DNA of 64,000 nucleotides from Alkalibacterium iburiense (GCF_039521845.1 NZ_BAAACW010000094.1:1-64000), one strand, 5' to 3'. Shown: positions 42,100-50,462, counted from the stretch's first letter. Numbers and translations are program-made. Notes: generated by a model not told the origin, from the letters alone.

Positions 42100-42834
42100 A
42101 TGATTGAATTAAGTCATATTAAGAAGACGTTTCAGAGTAAAGGTGGACCGGTCCATGCTTTGAAAGATATTCATTTAAAGATTGAAGATGGAGAAGCCTT
42201 TGGGGTGATTGGGGAAAGTGGAGCAGGGAAATCTACTTTGTTGCGATTAATCAATGCTTTAGAACGTCCCGATGAAGGAGACGTAAAAGTTGGCGATACT
42301 CTTGTTAACTCTTTAAATAAATCTCATCTGCGTGCTCACCGAAAAGAAATAGGAATGATCTTTCAGCAATTTAACTTGCTCAGTAATAAAACGGTAGAAG
42401 ATAATGTACGCTTACCTCTTAGCTTGCACTCGTATGAGAATCCTTTGTCCGTGGATGAGGTCTTGAGTTTTGTTGGTTTAGAGGATAAAAAGAAAAGCTA
42501 CCCTTCTCAGCTTAGCGGAGGACAAAAACAGCGAGTAGGTATCGCTCGGGCTCTTATTACCCGGCCGAAAATTTTGCTGTGTGATGAACCAACCTCTGCT
42601 TTGGATGGGAATACGACAGAAGGCATTGTGGAGGTTTTAAAAAGAGCGCATCAGGAATTTGACATGACCATTATAGTAGTCACTCACGAACTACCCGTTG
42701 TTAAAGCCTTGTGTAACCGCAGCGCTATTATGGAAAAGGGTGAAATAGTGGACATTGTTTCTGTTAAGTCCTCTCAGAAATTAAAGGAAACTATCCCTTA
42801 CCACAAACGGGCTGCTGAGGTGTTGACCTCATGA
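42100..42834 (+). CDS. metN: Methionine ABC transporter ATP-binding protein MetN
   Basis: A 244-residue ABC ATPase. It has Walker A GESGAGKST, Q-loop MIFQQFNLL, signature LSGGQKQR, Walker B ILLCDEPTSALD and H-loop VVTHE. The MetN-type N-terminus is IELSHIKKTFQSKGGPVHALKD. It lacks the C-terminal NIL (methionine-sensing) domain found in most MetN (about 340 aa), so transport may not be trans-inhibited by internal methionine. It overlaps metI by 4 nt. Confidence 0.88.
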   Translation: MIELSHIKKTFQSKGGPVHALKDIHLKIEDGEAFGVIGESGAGKSTLLRLINALERPDEGDVKVGDTLVNSLNKSHLRAHRKEIGMIFQQFNLLSNKTVEDNVRLPLSLHSYENPLSVDEVLSFVGLEDKKKSYPSQLSGGQKQRVGIARALITRPKILLCDEPTSALDGNTTEGIVEVLKRAHQEFDMTIIVVTHELPVVKALCNRSAIMEKGEIVDIVSVKSSQKLKETIPYHKRAAEVLTS

Positions 42835-43529
42835 TGGAAAGGGTGAATAAGTTTTTACCTGTTTATATCGAGCGTGTGATTGACTACTGGCCTAGACTGG
42901 CTGAAAGTTTATGGGAAACAGGGATTATGCTATTCTTTGCAATGATCGCTGCCATTCTTATCGGACTCCCTGTCGGAACCCTTCTTTTTTTAAGTGCAGA
43001 TGGACGGCCGAATGAAAATAAGGTGCTGAATCGCATCCTTAACGCCGTAGTCAATATTATTCGCTCTTTTCCATTCTTACTATTGGTGGTTGCTATGCAG
43101 CCTCTGATTCGGGAATTTTACGGACGGGCAACGGGAGATCCGATTGCGGCCTCTTTCCCGATGGTGGTCATTGCTATTGCTTTATATTCCCGCTTTGTGG
43201 AACAGTCTCTGATGGATGTGCCTCAAGGAATCATTGAAGGGGCTCAAGCGATGGGAGCGACCACTTTCCAGTTGGTTTGGAAATTCATGTATGTGGAAGC
43301 AAGAAGCAGCTTGGTCATTGGCTTTACGACGGCTGTGATTAGTTTTGTGTCGTATTCGACCATTATGGGGGTCGTCGGCGGTGGAGGTATCGGTGATTTT
43401 GCGATACGGTACGGTTATCAGCGATATGAAACGGATATTATGTATACCGCGATAGTGATTATTATTATATTAGTGGAGCTATTCCAATGGCTGGGCTTGC
43501 GTTTAGCCAGAAAAATAGATAAAAGATAA
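42831..43529 (+). CDS. metI: Methionine ABC transporter permease MetI
   Basis: A 232-residue inner-membrane permease with five to six helices. The EAA loop is EGAQAMGATTFQLVWKFMYVEARSSLVIG, near STIMGVVGGGGIGDFAIRYGYQRY, a signature of MetI proteins. Start ATG overlaps the metN stop (ATGA), showing tight coupling. Confidence 0.93.
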   Translation: MMERVNKFLPVYIERVIDYWPRLAESLWETGIMLFFAMIAAILIGLPVGTLLFLSADGRPNENKVLNRILNAVVNIIRSFPFLLLVVAMQPLIREFYGRATGDPIAASFPMVVIAIALYSRFVEQSLMDVPQGIIEGAQAMGATTFQLVWKFMYVEARSSLVIGFTTAVISFVSYSTIMGVVGGGGIGDFAIRYGYQRYETDIMYTAIVIIIILVELFQWLGLRLARKIDKR

Positions 43530-43547
43530 AGTATGAGGAGATTTATT

Positions 43548-44444
43548 ATGTTAAAGAAGAGTTTATTATTAGGAAGTACGGTTTTATTGTTAGCGGCTTG
43601 TGGGACGACGGAAGACAATCCGGTTGAAGACACAGCAGATGATGCTTCAGAAGAAGTAGTGGATGAAACAAATGATACAGCTGAAGAGGAAACGGATGAT
43701 TCCGAAGACACCGTTATTCGAGTGGCTTCTCACTTGCCTCCAATGACTGACGTGGTAGTAATTGCGGATGAAGTGATTGCTGAAGGGTATTCAGTCGAAT
43801 TAGTCGAAGTCTCAGACAATATTCAGTATAACGAAGCATTATTGAATGAAGAAGTGGATGCGAACTTTGCTCAGCACGAACCTTTTATGCAAATGTTCAA
43901 CGAAGAACGCGATGGAAACCTAGTGAATGTCCAGCCTATCTATAATGCCTTAGTAGGATTCTATTCACCGGTTTACGACTCCATCGATGACATTGAAGAG
44001 GGAGCAGAAGTCGCTATTCCAAGTGACCCTTCAAATGAAGCCCGTGCCTTGGCAGCTATGCAGGCCGTTGATTTGATTACTTTGGATCCTGAAGTCAATG
44101 TCTTTGAAGTAACGATTGATGATGTGGTCGAAAACCCTTATGACTTCACGTTCACATCAATTGATTTGCTGAACTTGAATGCCGCTTATGAAGACGGTGT
44201 GGAACTTGTTTTCCATTACCCGACTTATATCGCTAATGTTGGTTTAACGACTGAAGATGCTGTCTTTTTAGAAGAAGACGAAGACAATATCTTTGCCCAA
44301 ACCCTCATTGCTCGTGAAGACAACCAGGATTCTGAAGAAATCCAGGCTCTTGTCGACGCGATGACCAGCCAGGAAGTTTATGATTTCTTACAAGATTTTG
44401 CTGATCAAGGACACTTGAAACAAATGTTTGAACCGGGTGAATAA
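43548..44444 (+). CDS. metQ: Methionine-binding lipoprotein MetQ
   Basis: A 298-residue substrate-binding lipoprotein (NlpA family). LLLGSTVLLLAAC gives the lipobox. A very acidic linker of about 35 residues rich in Asp/Glu/Thr then precedes the NlpA core (ASHLPPMTDVVVIADEVI, NEALLNEEVDANFAQHEPFM, PIYNALVGFYSPVYDSIDDI, IPSDPSNEARALAAMQ). I start at ATG 43548, where GAGGAG is 8 nt upstream, rather than an earlier in-frame codon. The acidic linker length is unusual. Confidence 0.92.
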   Translation: MLKKSLLLGSTVLLLAACGTTEDNPVEDTADDASEEVVDETNDTAEEETDDSEDTVIRVASHLPPMTDVVVIADEVIAEGYSVELVEVSDNIQYNEALLNEEVDANFAQHEPFMQMFNEERDGNLVNVQPIYNALVGFYSPVYDSIDDIEEGAEVAIPSDPSNEARALAAMQAVDLITLDPEVNVFEVTIDDVVENPYDFTFTSIDLLNLNAAYEDGVELVFHYPTYIANVGLTTEDAVFLEEDEDNIFAQTLIAREDNQDSEEIQALVDAMTSQEVYDFLQDFADQGHLKQMFEPGE

Positions 44445-44454
44445 TTCCTTTTAA

Positions 44455-44503
44455 CTAAAAGACCATTTCCTATTCTGCTCTGCAGTGGAAATGGTCTTTT
44501 TTG
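44455..44503 (+). terminator. Terminator of metNIQ
   Basis: AAAAGACCATTTCC / GGAAATGGTCTTTT with following T-run. Confidence 0.92.
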
Positions 44504-44523
44504 TATTTAAGAGGTCTACTACA

Positions 44524-45609
44524 TTACAGCTTAGTCAATTCAAATCTCTTAAAGTCTTCTTCTTTCAATCCTCTTAAAAAGCTGACTAAAAGCTGGACTG
44601 TGTGTTCAAAGTCATGATAAGAACAGAAGGAAGCATTGGTATGCACGTAGCGACTCGGTACACCAATCGTTGCTACAGGTACCCCTAAGTTAGATAAATG
44701 AATCGCTCCTGCGTTTGTCCCTCCACCTTCTCTGACGGCATGTTGGACCGGTATGCTTTCTTTTTCTGCTACTTGGGAAAACAAGGCAATGAGGTCTTCA
44801 TTTGCAATATAGCTGCTGTCTCGGTGTCTGATTTGTGGCCCTTTACCTAATTGGGCCTGAAGCGTCGAGAGAGGACCAGTGAAATCATCGCTCGGTGTTC
44901 CTTCTAAAACAATGGCCAAGTCAGGCTGGATTCTTTTAGCTGCTACTGTTGCTCCACGTAAGCCAACTTCTTCTTGAGCAGCAAAGTCAGCAACCAAATG
45001 AAACGGCAAACTCTCTAGCTCCTCTTCCAGCTCTTTCATCACGGCCAAAGCGACAGCCGCACCGATTCGGTTGTCAAAGGCTTTAGCCAGCATGACCCCA
45101 TTTTTCTCGTTATAAGAAAATTGTGTTGACGGAACAATTGGCTGACCGACTTCAATATTAAAGACTTGAATCACTTCCTCACGAGAAGTAGCACCAATAT
45201 CAATTTTCAAGTCTTTTATTTCTATATTTTTCTGACGTTCTTCCTGGGTCATAAAATGAATGGGCTTTGTGATGCAGATTCCTTTGAGATACTCTCCCTC
45301 TCTGTTTCTAACTAAAAACTGCTGGGCTGAAATAGTAGAAGGGACCCATCCCCCGAGTGTCTGAATCGCCAGTAACCCATTATCGTCAATGGCTCTCACC
45401 ATGAGGGCCACTTCATCCAAGTGAGAATCAATCATGACAGTCGGCAACTCAAAGTTCTTTTGATCTAAATTTAAATACGCATTTTTTAAATTATCCTTCT
45501 GTAAAGTATAACTCCCTTTATACTCTTTCAGAACGTCAATAACCTCATCTTCAAAACCAGGTGCGCCTTTCGCATTCGTTAAGGCTTCAATCAGTGTGAT
45601 ATATTTCAT
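44524..45609 (-). CDS. M42-family metallo-aminopeptidase
   Basis: A 361-residue cytosolic dinuclear-metal aminopeptidase (PepA/FrvX/YsdC family). Metal-binding motifs: VMIDSHLDEVALMVRAID, AFDNRIGAAVALAVM, VADFAAQEEVGLRGA (catalytic Glu pair), AIVLEGTPSDDF and the C-terminal VREGGGTNAGAIHL. The length is usual. It may cleave N-terminal Glu/Asp or other residues; sequence alone does not decide between glutamyl-aminopeptidase and broad M42 activity. Confidence 0.92.
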   Translation of the reverse strand: MKYITLIEALTNAKGAPGFEDEVIDVLKEYKGSYTLQKDNLKNAYLNLDQKNFELPTVMIDSHLDEVALMVRAIDDNGLLAIQTLGGWVPSTISAQQFLVRNREGEYLKGICITKPIHFMTQEERQKNIEIKDLKIDIGATSREEVIQVFNIEVGQPIVPSTQFSYNEKNGVMLAKAFDNRIGAAVALAVMKELEEELESLPFHLVADFAAQEEVGLRGATVAAKRIQPDLAIVLEGTPSDDFTGPLSTLQAQLGKGPQIRHRDSSYIANEDLIALFSQVAEKESIPVQHAVREGGGTNAGAIHLSNLGVPVATIGVPSRYVHTNASFCSYHDFEHTVQLLVSFLRGLKEEDFKRFELTKL

Positions 45610-45688
45610 TCTCAGAATCTCCTTTTCACTTGTCTAGTAATTAAACCATAGCAGTTCTGGATAAGAAAGAAAAGATGGGAGTCCTATT

Positions 45689-46468
45689 TTAAGCGTAAAC
45701 TGTTTCTTCTCTTTCAAATAAGTGAAGTAAATCTTCAACTGACAGCTTAGATTTATCCGATTCATTGAGGTCATATTTTATACTGCCTTCTTCAAGCACA
45801 ATCAACCGATTCCCATAGTCGAGCGCATCTTCCATTCGATGAGTAATCATAAGACACGTTAATTCCCTTTCCCTAATAACTTCATCGGTCAGCTGCATCA
45901 GACGTTTAGAGGTCTGCGGATCTAACGCTGCCGTGTGTTCATCCAGTAAAAGAAGCGATGGGTCTTTCAGCGTCGCCATTAATAAACTGAGCGACTGCCT
46001 TTGTCCTCCTGATAAAAACTCTGTCGGTGTATCCAGATGATTCTCTAACCCATTCCCGGCTTGCTTGCACAGTTCAGCAAAAGAGGGCTTGTGAGTTTTC
46101 ATACTTCTAGGAAGAAGGGTGCGTTTTTCTCCCCGTTTTAACGCTAAAAGCAAGTTTTCTCCTACCGTCATTCGCGGTGCCGTTCCCATTTTAGGATCCT
46201 GAAACACACGAGATACATACTTCGCTCTTTTTTCTTCTTCCCACTTTGTGATGTTCTGGCCGTTTATACTCACTCGGCCCTGTGATAGAGAGGTTGAGCC
46301 GGCAATACTGTTGAACAGAGTGGACTTCCCTGCCCCATTTCCACCCAACACGGTGACAAAATCGCCTTTTTTAACAGACAAATGGATAGCGTTTAAAAGC
46401 ACCCGTTCTGTTTCTCCTTGAGTAGAGACCCGTTTAGATACCTGTTCCATTTCAAGAATAGTCGTCAT
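45689..46468 (-). CDS. trpZ: ABC transporter ATP-binding protein (TrpZ-like)
   Basis: A 259-residue ATPase with Walker A GGNGAGKST, Q-loop VFQDPKMGTAP, signature LSGGQRQ, Walker B LLLLDEHTAALD and H-loop ITHRM. The unusual DEHTAALD is typical of the ATPases that go with ABC_sub_bind-type substrate-binding proteins. It is the last gene of a three-gene operon and overlaps the permease by 4 nt. The tryptophan assignment rests on the leader upstream and on operon type. Confidence 0.78.
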   Translation of the reverse strand: MTTILEMEQVSKRVSTQGETERVLLNAIHLSVKKGDFVTVLGGNGAGKSTLFNSIAGSTSLSQGRVSINGQNITKWEEEKRAKYVSRVFQDPKMGTAPRMTVGENLLLALKRGEKRTLLPRSMKTHKPSFAELCKQAGNGLENHLDTPTEFLSGGQRQSLSLLMATLKDPSLLLLDEHTAALDPQTSKRLMQLTDEVIRERELTCLMITHRMEDALDYGNRLIVLEEGSIKYDLNESDKSKLSVEDLLHLFEREETVYA

Positions 46469-47346
46469 TGATTTCCCTCCTTGCTCATCTGTACGTGTAA
46501 TCTGACAGATTTTCTAAACTGCGGCAGCATTAAACAAATGGCTAAAATGGCTGAACTGAACAACCTTATATAGGTCGTGTCTAATCCGAGTTGAATCACA
46601 CCTAAAAGTAAAAACTGGTACAATATACTTCCTATAACGACTGTTACTAGTCGCTCACCTAGGGTGACTTCTTTAAAAATGACTTCTCCTATGATGATGG
46701 AAGCCAGTCCGATAACAATAATGCCACTCCCTCCGTTGACATCTGCATAGCCATTGTTTTGAGCGACCAAAGCGCCACCTAAGGCAATAATACCATTGGA
46801 AAAAACAAGGCCCAGCACTTTCATATTATCTGTATTTATGCCTAAAGACCGAGCCATCTTCTCATTGTCCCCTGTTGCAATATAGGCTTGTCCCAATTGG
46901 GTGTAAAAAAAGAACAGTAAAAGACTCATTCCTATAAGCAAGACCACTGTCCCCACTATAACCACATCAAAATAATTGGGCAGCTCGCTAAAGGCATCGT
47001 AAATCCGTGGAGACTGAAGCAAGCTAACGTTCGGCCGTCCCATAATATAAAGCATGACTGAGTGTAACCCACTCATGACCAAAATACCCGATAAAATGAC
47101 GGGAACTCTTCCTTTTGTATACAACAGTCCCGTCACTAAGCCGGCTCCCATTCCAGCTAGAAAGGCCAAGGCAGAAGCAATGAGGGGGTGAACGCCAGAA
47201 ACAATAGCGGTGACCCCGACAGCCGCTCCTAATGGAAAAGAGCCTTCAGCTGTTAAGTCTGGAAAGTTCAGTATGCGGTAGGTGGTAAAAATACCTAGTC
47301 CTAAAACGGCCCACAACAGACCTTGAGCAATCGCTGATATTATCAT
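46465..47346 (-). CDS. trpY: ABC transporter permease (TrpY-like)
   Basis: A 293-residue permease of the branched-chain/LivH-like superfamily with about eight to nine membrane helices: NFPDLTAEGSFPLGAA at the N-terminus, YIMGRPNVSLLQSPRIYD in a loop, and NGYADVNGGSGIIVIGLASIIIGEV, the most conserved segment. It is paired with an ABC_sub_bind substrate-binding protein just upstream, as in TrpXYZ of streptococci. Confidence 0.78.
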   Translation of the reverse strand: MIISAIAQGLLWAVLGLGIFTTYRILNFPDLTAEGSFPLGAAVGVTAIVSGVHPLIASALAFLAGMGAGLVTGLLYTKGRVPVILSGILVMSGLHSVMLYIMGRPNVSLLQSPRIYDAFSELPNYFDVVIVGTVVLLIGMSLLLFFFYTQLGQAYIATGDNEKMARSLGINTDNMKVLGLVFSNGIIALGGALVAQNNGYADVNGGSGIIVIGLASIIIGEVIFKEVTLGERLVTVVIGSILYQFLLLGVIQLGLDTTYIRLFSSAILAICLMLPQFRKSVRLHVQMSKEGNQ

Positions 47347-47361
47347 TCTTTCTCTCCTTTT

Positions 47362-48375
47362 CTATTCACCCGGCTGGACGACAGTCGCTTCCTCTACTGC
47401 CGCTTCAGGAAGAGTGAGACCCAATCGCTCAGCTTGTTCCAGATTAACAAGCGCTTCTCCCTCGTTTAATACGAAAACAGGAAACGTACTAATCTCTCGT
47501 CCATCCAATACTTCAGCGCCCATCCGTCCGGATTCAAACCCTAGCTGCTTTTGATTAATCCCTACAGTTGCCAGTCCTCCTTGAGCCACCATTGTGTCGA
47601 CTGTCGGAATAAGAGGTGTTTCATAACGGGTCGCTTCTGAAACCACCGTATCAAAGGCACTCGCAATCGTGTTGTCCGTTGGCATGTAGATAGCGTCCAC
47701 CTCCTGAGCCATCTTAGCTACTAGCTGTTGAATTTCATTCGTTCCAGAAGCCGTATAAGTAACCGTCGTTAAACCTAATTCTTTAGCCGCTTGTTCAGCC
47801 CGTTCACCTTCCGCTCGTGCGTTGTCCTCTCCAGAACTATAAAATAAAGCAATGTCTTTTGTTTCAGGCAAGAGCTCCATCATTAATTCCAACTGGGCTT
47901 TAACGGGGGACTGATCTTTTACACCTGTGACATTGCCACCGGGTGCTTCTTCTGATTCAACCAGACCCGCTCCTACAGGATCAGAAACAGCCGCCAGAAT
48001 AATCGGAATGTCACTCGTTGCATTCGCTAAAGCCTGACTTGCGGGTGTGCCAATCCCCACCAATAAATCAGCCCCTTCATCTACCAACGTTTGAGCCATG
48101 GTATTCATCAAATTCTGATCGCCTTGGCCATTCTGGAAGTTGACTGTCGCATTTTCCCCTTCACTGTACCCATTTTCTTTTAAACCCTCAATCGTACCAG
48201 CTGTGATGTCATCCAGAGCGGGATGGCTCGTCGTCTGCAAAATCCCTATTTTAAACGCCTCACCTGTATTTGGCGACTGGCTATCTGAATCGGCTTCAGT
48301 CTCTGAAAAAATAAAAGCTCCCCCTAATATCACCACTAAAATCCCTAACACCATAATCATTCGTTTGTTTTTCAT
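47362..48375 (-). CDS. trpX: ABC transporter substrate-binding protein, ABC_sub_bind family (TrpX-like)
   Basis: A 337-residue extracytoplasmic binding protein anchored by an N-terminal helix (MIMVLGILVVILGGAFIF) without a lipobox cysteine. The mature part is GEAFKIGILQTTSHPALDDI, then GIGTPASQALANATSDIPIILAAVSDPVGAGLV, then ALFYSSGEDNA and ALVNLEQAERLGLTLPE: PF04392-type. In lactic bacteria this family carries tryptophan and related substrates. A leader with Trp codons 300 nt upstream strengthens tryptophan as ligand. Confidence 0.82.
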   Translation of the reverse strand: MKNKRMIMVLGILVVILGGAFIFSETEADSDSQSPNTGEAFKIGILQTTSHPALDDITAGTIEGLKENGYSEGENATVNFQNGQGDQNLMNTMAQTLVDEGADLLVGIGTPASQALANATSDIPIILAAVSDPVGAGLVESEEAPGGNVTGVKDQSPVKAQLELMMELLPETKDIALFYSSGEDNARAEGERAEQAAKELGLTTVTYTASGTNEIQQLVAKMAQEVDAIYMPTDNTIASAFDTVVSEATRYETPLIPTVDTMVAQGGLATVGINQKQLGFESGRMGAEVLDGREISTFPVFVLNEGEALVNLEQAERLGLTLPEAAVEEATVVQPGE

Positions 48376-48491
48376 TTTTATTTATCCTCTCTTTTATAAA
48401 GTATATGTTCCTCTTTTTCCCATTCCAGTGCCAATCAGATTCCATCTGCATCATCCTCTCTCATACTGACTCTTGTTTTCCTTTTGAAAAT

Positions 48492-48542
48492 AAAAAAAAG
48501 CAATTTCCACGGATATAAAAATACCCTTCTGCGGAAATTGCC
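48492..48542 (-). terminator. Second terminator in the trpXYZ leader
   Basis: GCAATTTCC (48541-48533) pairs with GGAAATTGC (48508-48500) around an inner GGGTAT/ATATCC hairpin, followed by eight T residues. It lies downstream of the attenuator and upstream of trpX. It is strong, and no antiterminator for it is obvious. Confidence 0.85.
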
Positions 48543-48552
48543 TTAGATATGC

Positions 48553-48774
48553 AAAAACCACACAGATGTTATGTCATCTATGTGGCGTAAAATACAAAAG
48601 TACGTCAAATTGAGCCAGCATAGATACAAATTTAGATTGCTCTAAACGTTGTATCTATGAAGAATCACTCGTTCATATCTACAACGGTCTGTGCCAGCTT
48701 TGCCAAGTATTATTCAATTGTTTGACTGAAACCGATCCGTTAATCACGATGATTCTCTCCTTTTTTCTAATGTG
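48553..48774 (-). ncRNA. Trp leader-peptide attenuator of the trpXYZ operon
   Basis: After the leader peptide come five pairing segments. A (48686-48672, overlapping the leader stop) pairs with B (48661-48647): 13 of 15 bases. B (48659-48641) pairs with C (48636-48619): 17 bp with one bulge. C (48625-48614, ATCTATGCTGGC) pairs with D (48586-48576, GCCACATAGAT): 11 bp with one bulge. D (CCACATAGATG) pairs with E (CATCTGTGTGG, 48568-48558) to give an 11-bp terminator plus T5. These are mutually exclusive, the layout of ribosome-stalling attenuation. Confidence 0.8.
48679..48747 (-). CDS. trpL: Leader peptide with two Trp codons (22 aa)
   Basis: A GTG start lies 9 nt after AAGGAG. The 22-codon frame ends NNTWQSWHRPL, stop TAG; Trp codons are at positions 15 and 18. 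Trp is the rarest residue, so two in 22 codons right before a terminator cascade is significant. A promoter (TTGACA-17-TAAGAT) lies 34 nt upstream. Stalling at Trp15 would leave segment A free. A ribosome at the stop codon would cover A, letting B pair with C and the terminator form. Not annotated by size-limited gene callers. Confidence 0.8.
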   Translation of the reverse strand: MINGSVSVKQLNNTWQSWHRPL

Positions 48775-48780
48775 ATTCTC

Positions 48781-48809
48781 ATCTTACGCATCTATTCATC
48801 CGTTGTCAA
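48781..48809 (-). promoter_or_regulatory. Promoter of the trpXYZ leader
   Basis: TTGACA (48809-48804), 17-nt spacer, TAAGAT (48786-48781) on the minus strand; expected transcription start near 48774. Confidence 0.75.
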
Positions 48810-48882
48810 GACTTTTTTTATTTAAATAGCGCATCCCCTCTCAAACATGATAAACTAAACCAATAGAAGGAAAGGTGTTTTT

Positions 48883-50013
48883 ATGAGAAAACAAAAAGTC
48901 GCTATTATAGGAGCAGGAGTTGTTGGAGCATCTGCAGCTTACTTTTTAAGCAAAGAAAAAGAAATTGATTTAACCGTTTATGATGAAAGCACCGGACAAG
49001 GCACGTCTGCCGCTGCCGGTATTATTAGTCCATGGCTTTCTAGAAGGCGAAATAAAAAATGGTATCGCATGGTCAAAGAAGGAGCCGCTTTTTATCCGAA
49101 CTTTTTAAAAGAGGTCATGAATGATCAGCCTATTCCTCCGTCTATCTATAAAAAAGTTGGAACCTTGCTGTTCAAGAAAAAAGAAAAACATCTATATGAA
49201 TTACAAGAAATCGGTGAAAAAAGACGTGAGGATGCTCCAGAAATGGGGGAGTTGACTGTATTAAGTCCCAAAGAGATTAAAGAAAAAATACCTATCTACA
49301 CAAAAGAAGAAAAAGCATTGTGGGCTGAAGGCGGTGCGCGAGTTGATGGCGGAAAGTTGGTAGACCTTTTATTGAATAAGGCTGCCATAAATGGGGCATC
49401 TTTTGTTCCAGAACGTGTCACCCTTTCTCAAGATGGAAAAGACTATATTATCCACTCTTCTAAAGGAGAAGAACGGTTCGATTCTGTTATTCTGGCTGTC
49501 TCCGCCTGGCTTCCTGATTTGTTAGAGCCTTTAGATTATGAAGTTGACATTCGGCCTCAAAAAGGGCAACTCGTTGAGGTAAAATTAGAGAACACAGACA
49601 CCGCTGACTGGCCAGTCATTATGCCTCAAGGGGAAGAGGATATCATTCCCTTTGACAATGGCCATGTGATGATTGGCGCTACGCATGAGGATGAAGCTGG
49701 GTATGATTTAACTTTTGACGAAGTGATATTAAAGGAAATGATTCATAAGGCTTCACAAACTTTTTCAACCCATTTTGATGAAGCTTCTATTTACGCCTAC
49801 CGTTCCGGTACGCGAGCTTACACCTCGGATTATGCCCCGTTTTTCGGACAAGTCCCCGGAGCTGACCGTTTATTCACGGCAAGTGGTCTAGGCTCAACAG
49901 GATTGACAGCCGGACCAATTGTAGGCAAATGCCTGGCTCAGTTGGTGTTAAATCAAGAGGCCGACTTGCCTTTACATGATTATCCAATAGAGCAGTATGT
50001 ACAGAAAAAATAA
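48883..50013 (+). CDS. FAD-dependent oxidoreductase (glycine/D-amino-acid oxidase family)
   Basis: A 376-residue DAO-superfamily flavoprotein. The FAD-binding dinucleotide fold is VAIIGAGVVGASAAYFLS, with TSAAAGIISPWLSRRRNKKW. The C-terminal FAD motif is TASGLGSTGLTAGPIVG. This subfamily includes D-amino-acid dehydrogenase/oxidase-like proteins of unknown substrate. GAAGGAAAGG is the RBS. It is divergent from the Trp leader; no partner gene. Confidence 0.85.
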   Translation: MRKQKVAIIGAGVVGASAAYFLSKEKEIDLTVYDESTGQGTSAAAGIISPWLSRRRNKKWYRMVKEGAAFYPNFLKEVMNDQPIPPSIYKKVGTLLFKKKEKHLYELQEIGEKRREDAPEMGELTVLSPKEIKEKIPIYTKEEKALWAEGGARVDGGKLVDLLLNKAAINGASFVPERVTLSQDGKDYIIHSSKGEERFDSVILAVSAWLPDLLEPLDYEVDIRPQKGQLVEVKLENTDTADWPVIMPQGEEDIIPFDNGHVMIGATHEDEAGYDLTFDEVILKEMIHKASQTFSTHFDEASIYAYRSGTRAYTSDYAPFFGQVPGADRLFTASGLGSTGLTAGPIVGKCLAQLVLNQEADLPLHDYPIEQYVQKK

Positions 50014-50085
50014 GATGATTGTAGCTGTTATAAAAGTGCGTTATAATTTTAAGTGATTGAGTAACTATTTTGAGGAGTGTATAAA

Positions 50086-50286
50086 TTGAATTCAGATAAC
50101 ATGGGTAAGATTATAGGATGGCTAGCTATGGCATTGGCTTTAATCGGATTCTTCATTTGGAATATTCCATTAGGTCTAATCGCTATGATATTAGGAGTCA
50201 TAGGTGTGGTAGCAACTTCTGAAAAAGGATTAAACTGGACAGCAATCGCCTTTGGTGCCATCGCTATGATTATAGGTATCATCTAA
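50086..50286 (+). CDS. Small two-helix membrane protein (66 aa)
   Basis: Starts at the TTG at 50086, with GAGGAG 8 nt upstream; the frame begins earlier but the earlier codon overlaps the RBS. Two helices: GKIIGWLAMALALIGFFIWN and a second ending FGAIAMIIGII, joined by a turn LGVIGVVATSEKGLNW. No recognised family; possibly a DUF4190-like small protein. It ends with its own terminator. Confidence 0.65.
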   Translation: MNSDNMGKIIGWLAMALALIGFFIWNIPLGLIAMILGVIGVVATSEKGLNWTAIAFGAIAMIIGII

Positions 50287-50298
50287 TTATATCGACTA

Positions 50299-50331
50299 AA
50301 TGACTTATCTTCGGATAGGTCATTTTTTTTA
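50299..50331 (+). terminator. Terminator of the 66-aa gene
   Basis: ATGACTTATC-TTCG-GATAGGTCAT followed by eight T; UUCG tetraloop stem. Confidence 0.92.
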
Positions 50332-50340
50332 TCTCTCTTC

Positions 50341-50440
50341 ACGTCTTTCTTTTTAATCTGAAGGGCGATTAAAATGGGTTTATCGCCTTTAACGTCATTA
50401 TTTTTTAATCGGAGGGGGATAAAACGAGCGGAAAGAAATA
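50341..50440. repeat. Array E: two 51-52 bp hairpin units
   Basis: Copy 1 starts ACGTCTTTCTTTTTAATCTG at 50341; copy 2 starts ACGTCATTATTTTTTAATCG at 50392. Copy 1 forms AAGGGCGAT / ATCGCCTTT. The second copy is incomplete. Weakest of the five arrays. Confidence 0.6.
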
Positions 50441-50462
50441 AAAAACATAGAGTGATAGCACC

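Noticed and set aside
13693..50440. Hairpin arrays as CRISPR
   Set aside because: The whole 51-52 bp unit repeats with even divergence. There are no constant repeats with variable spacers, and no cas genes.
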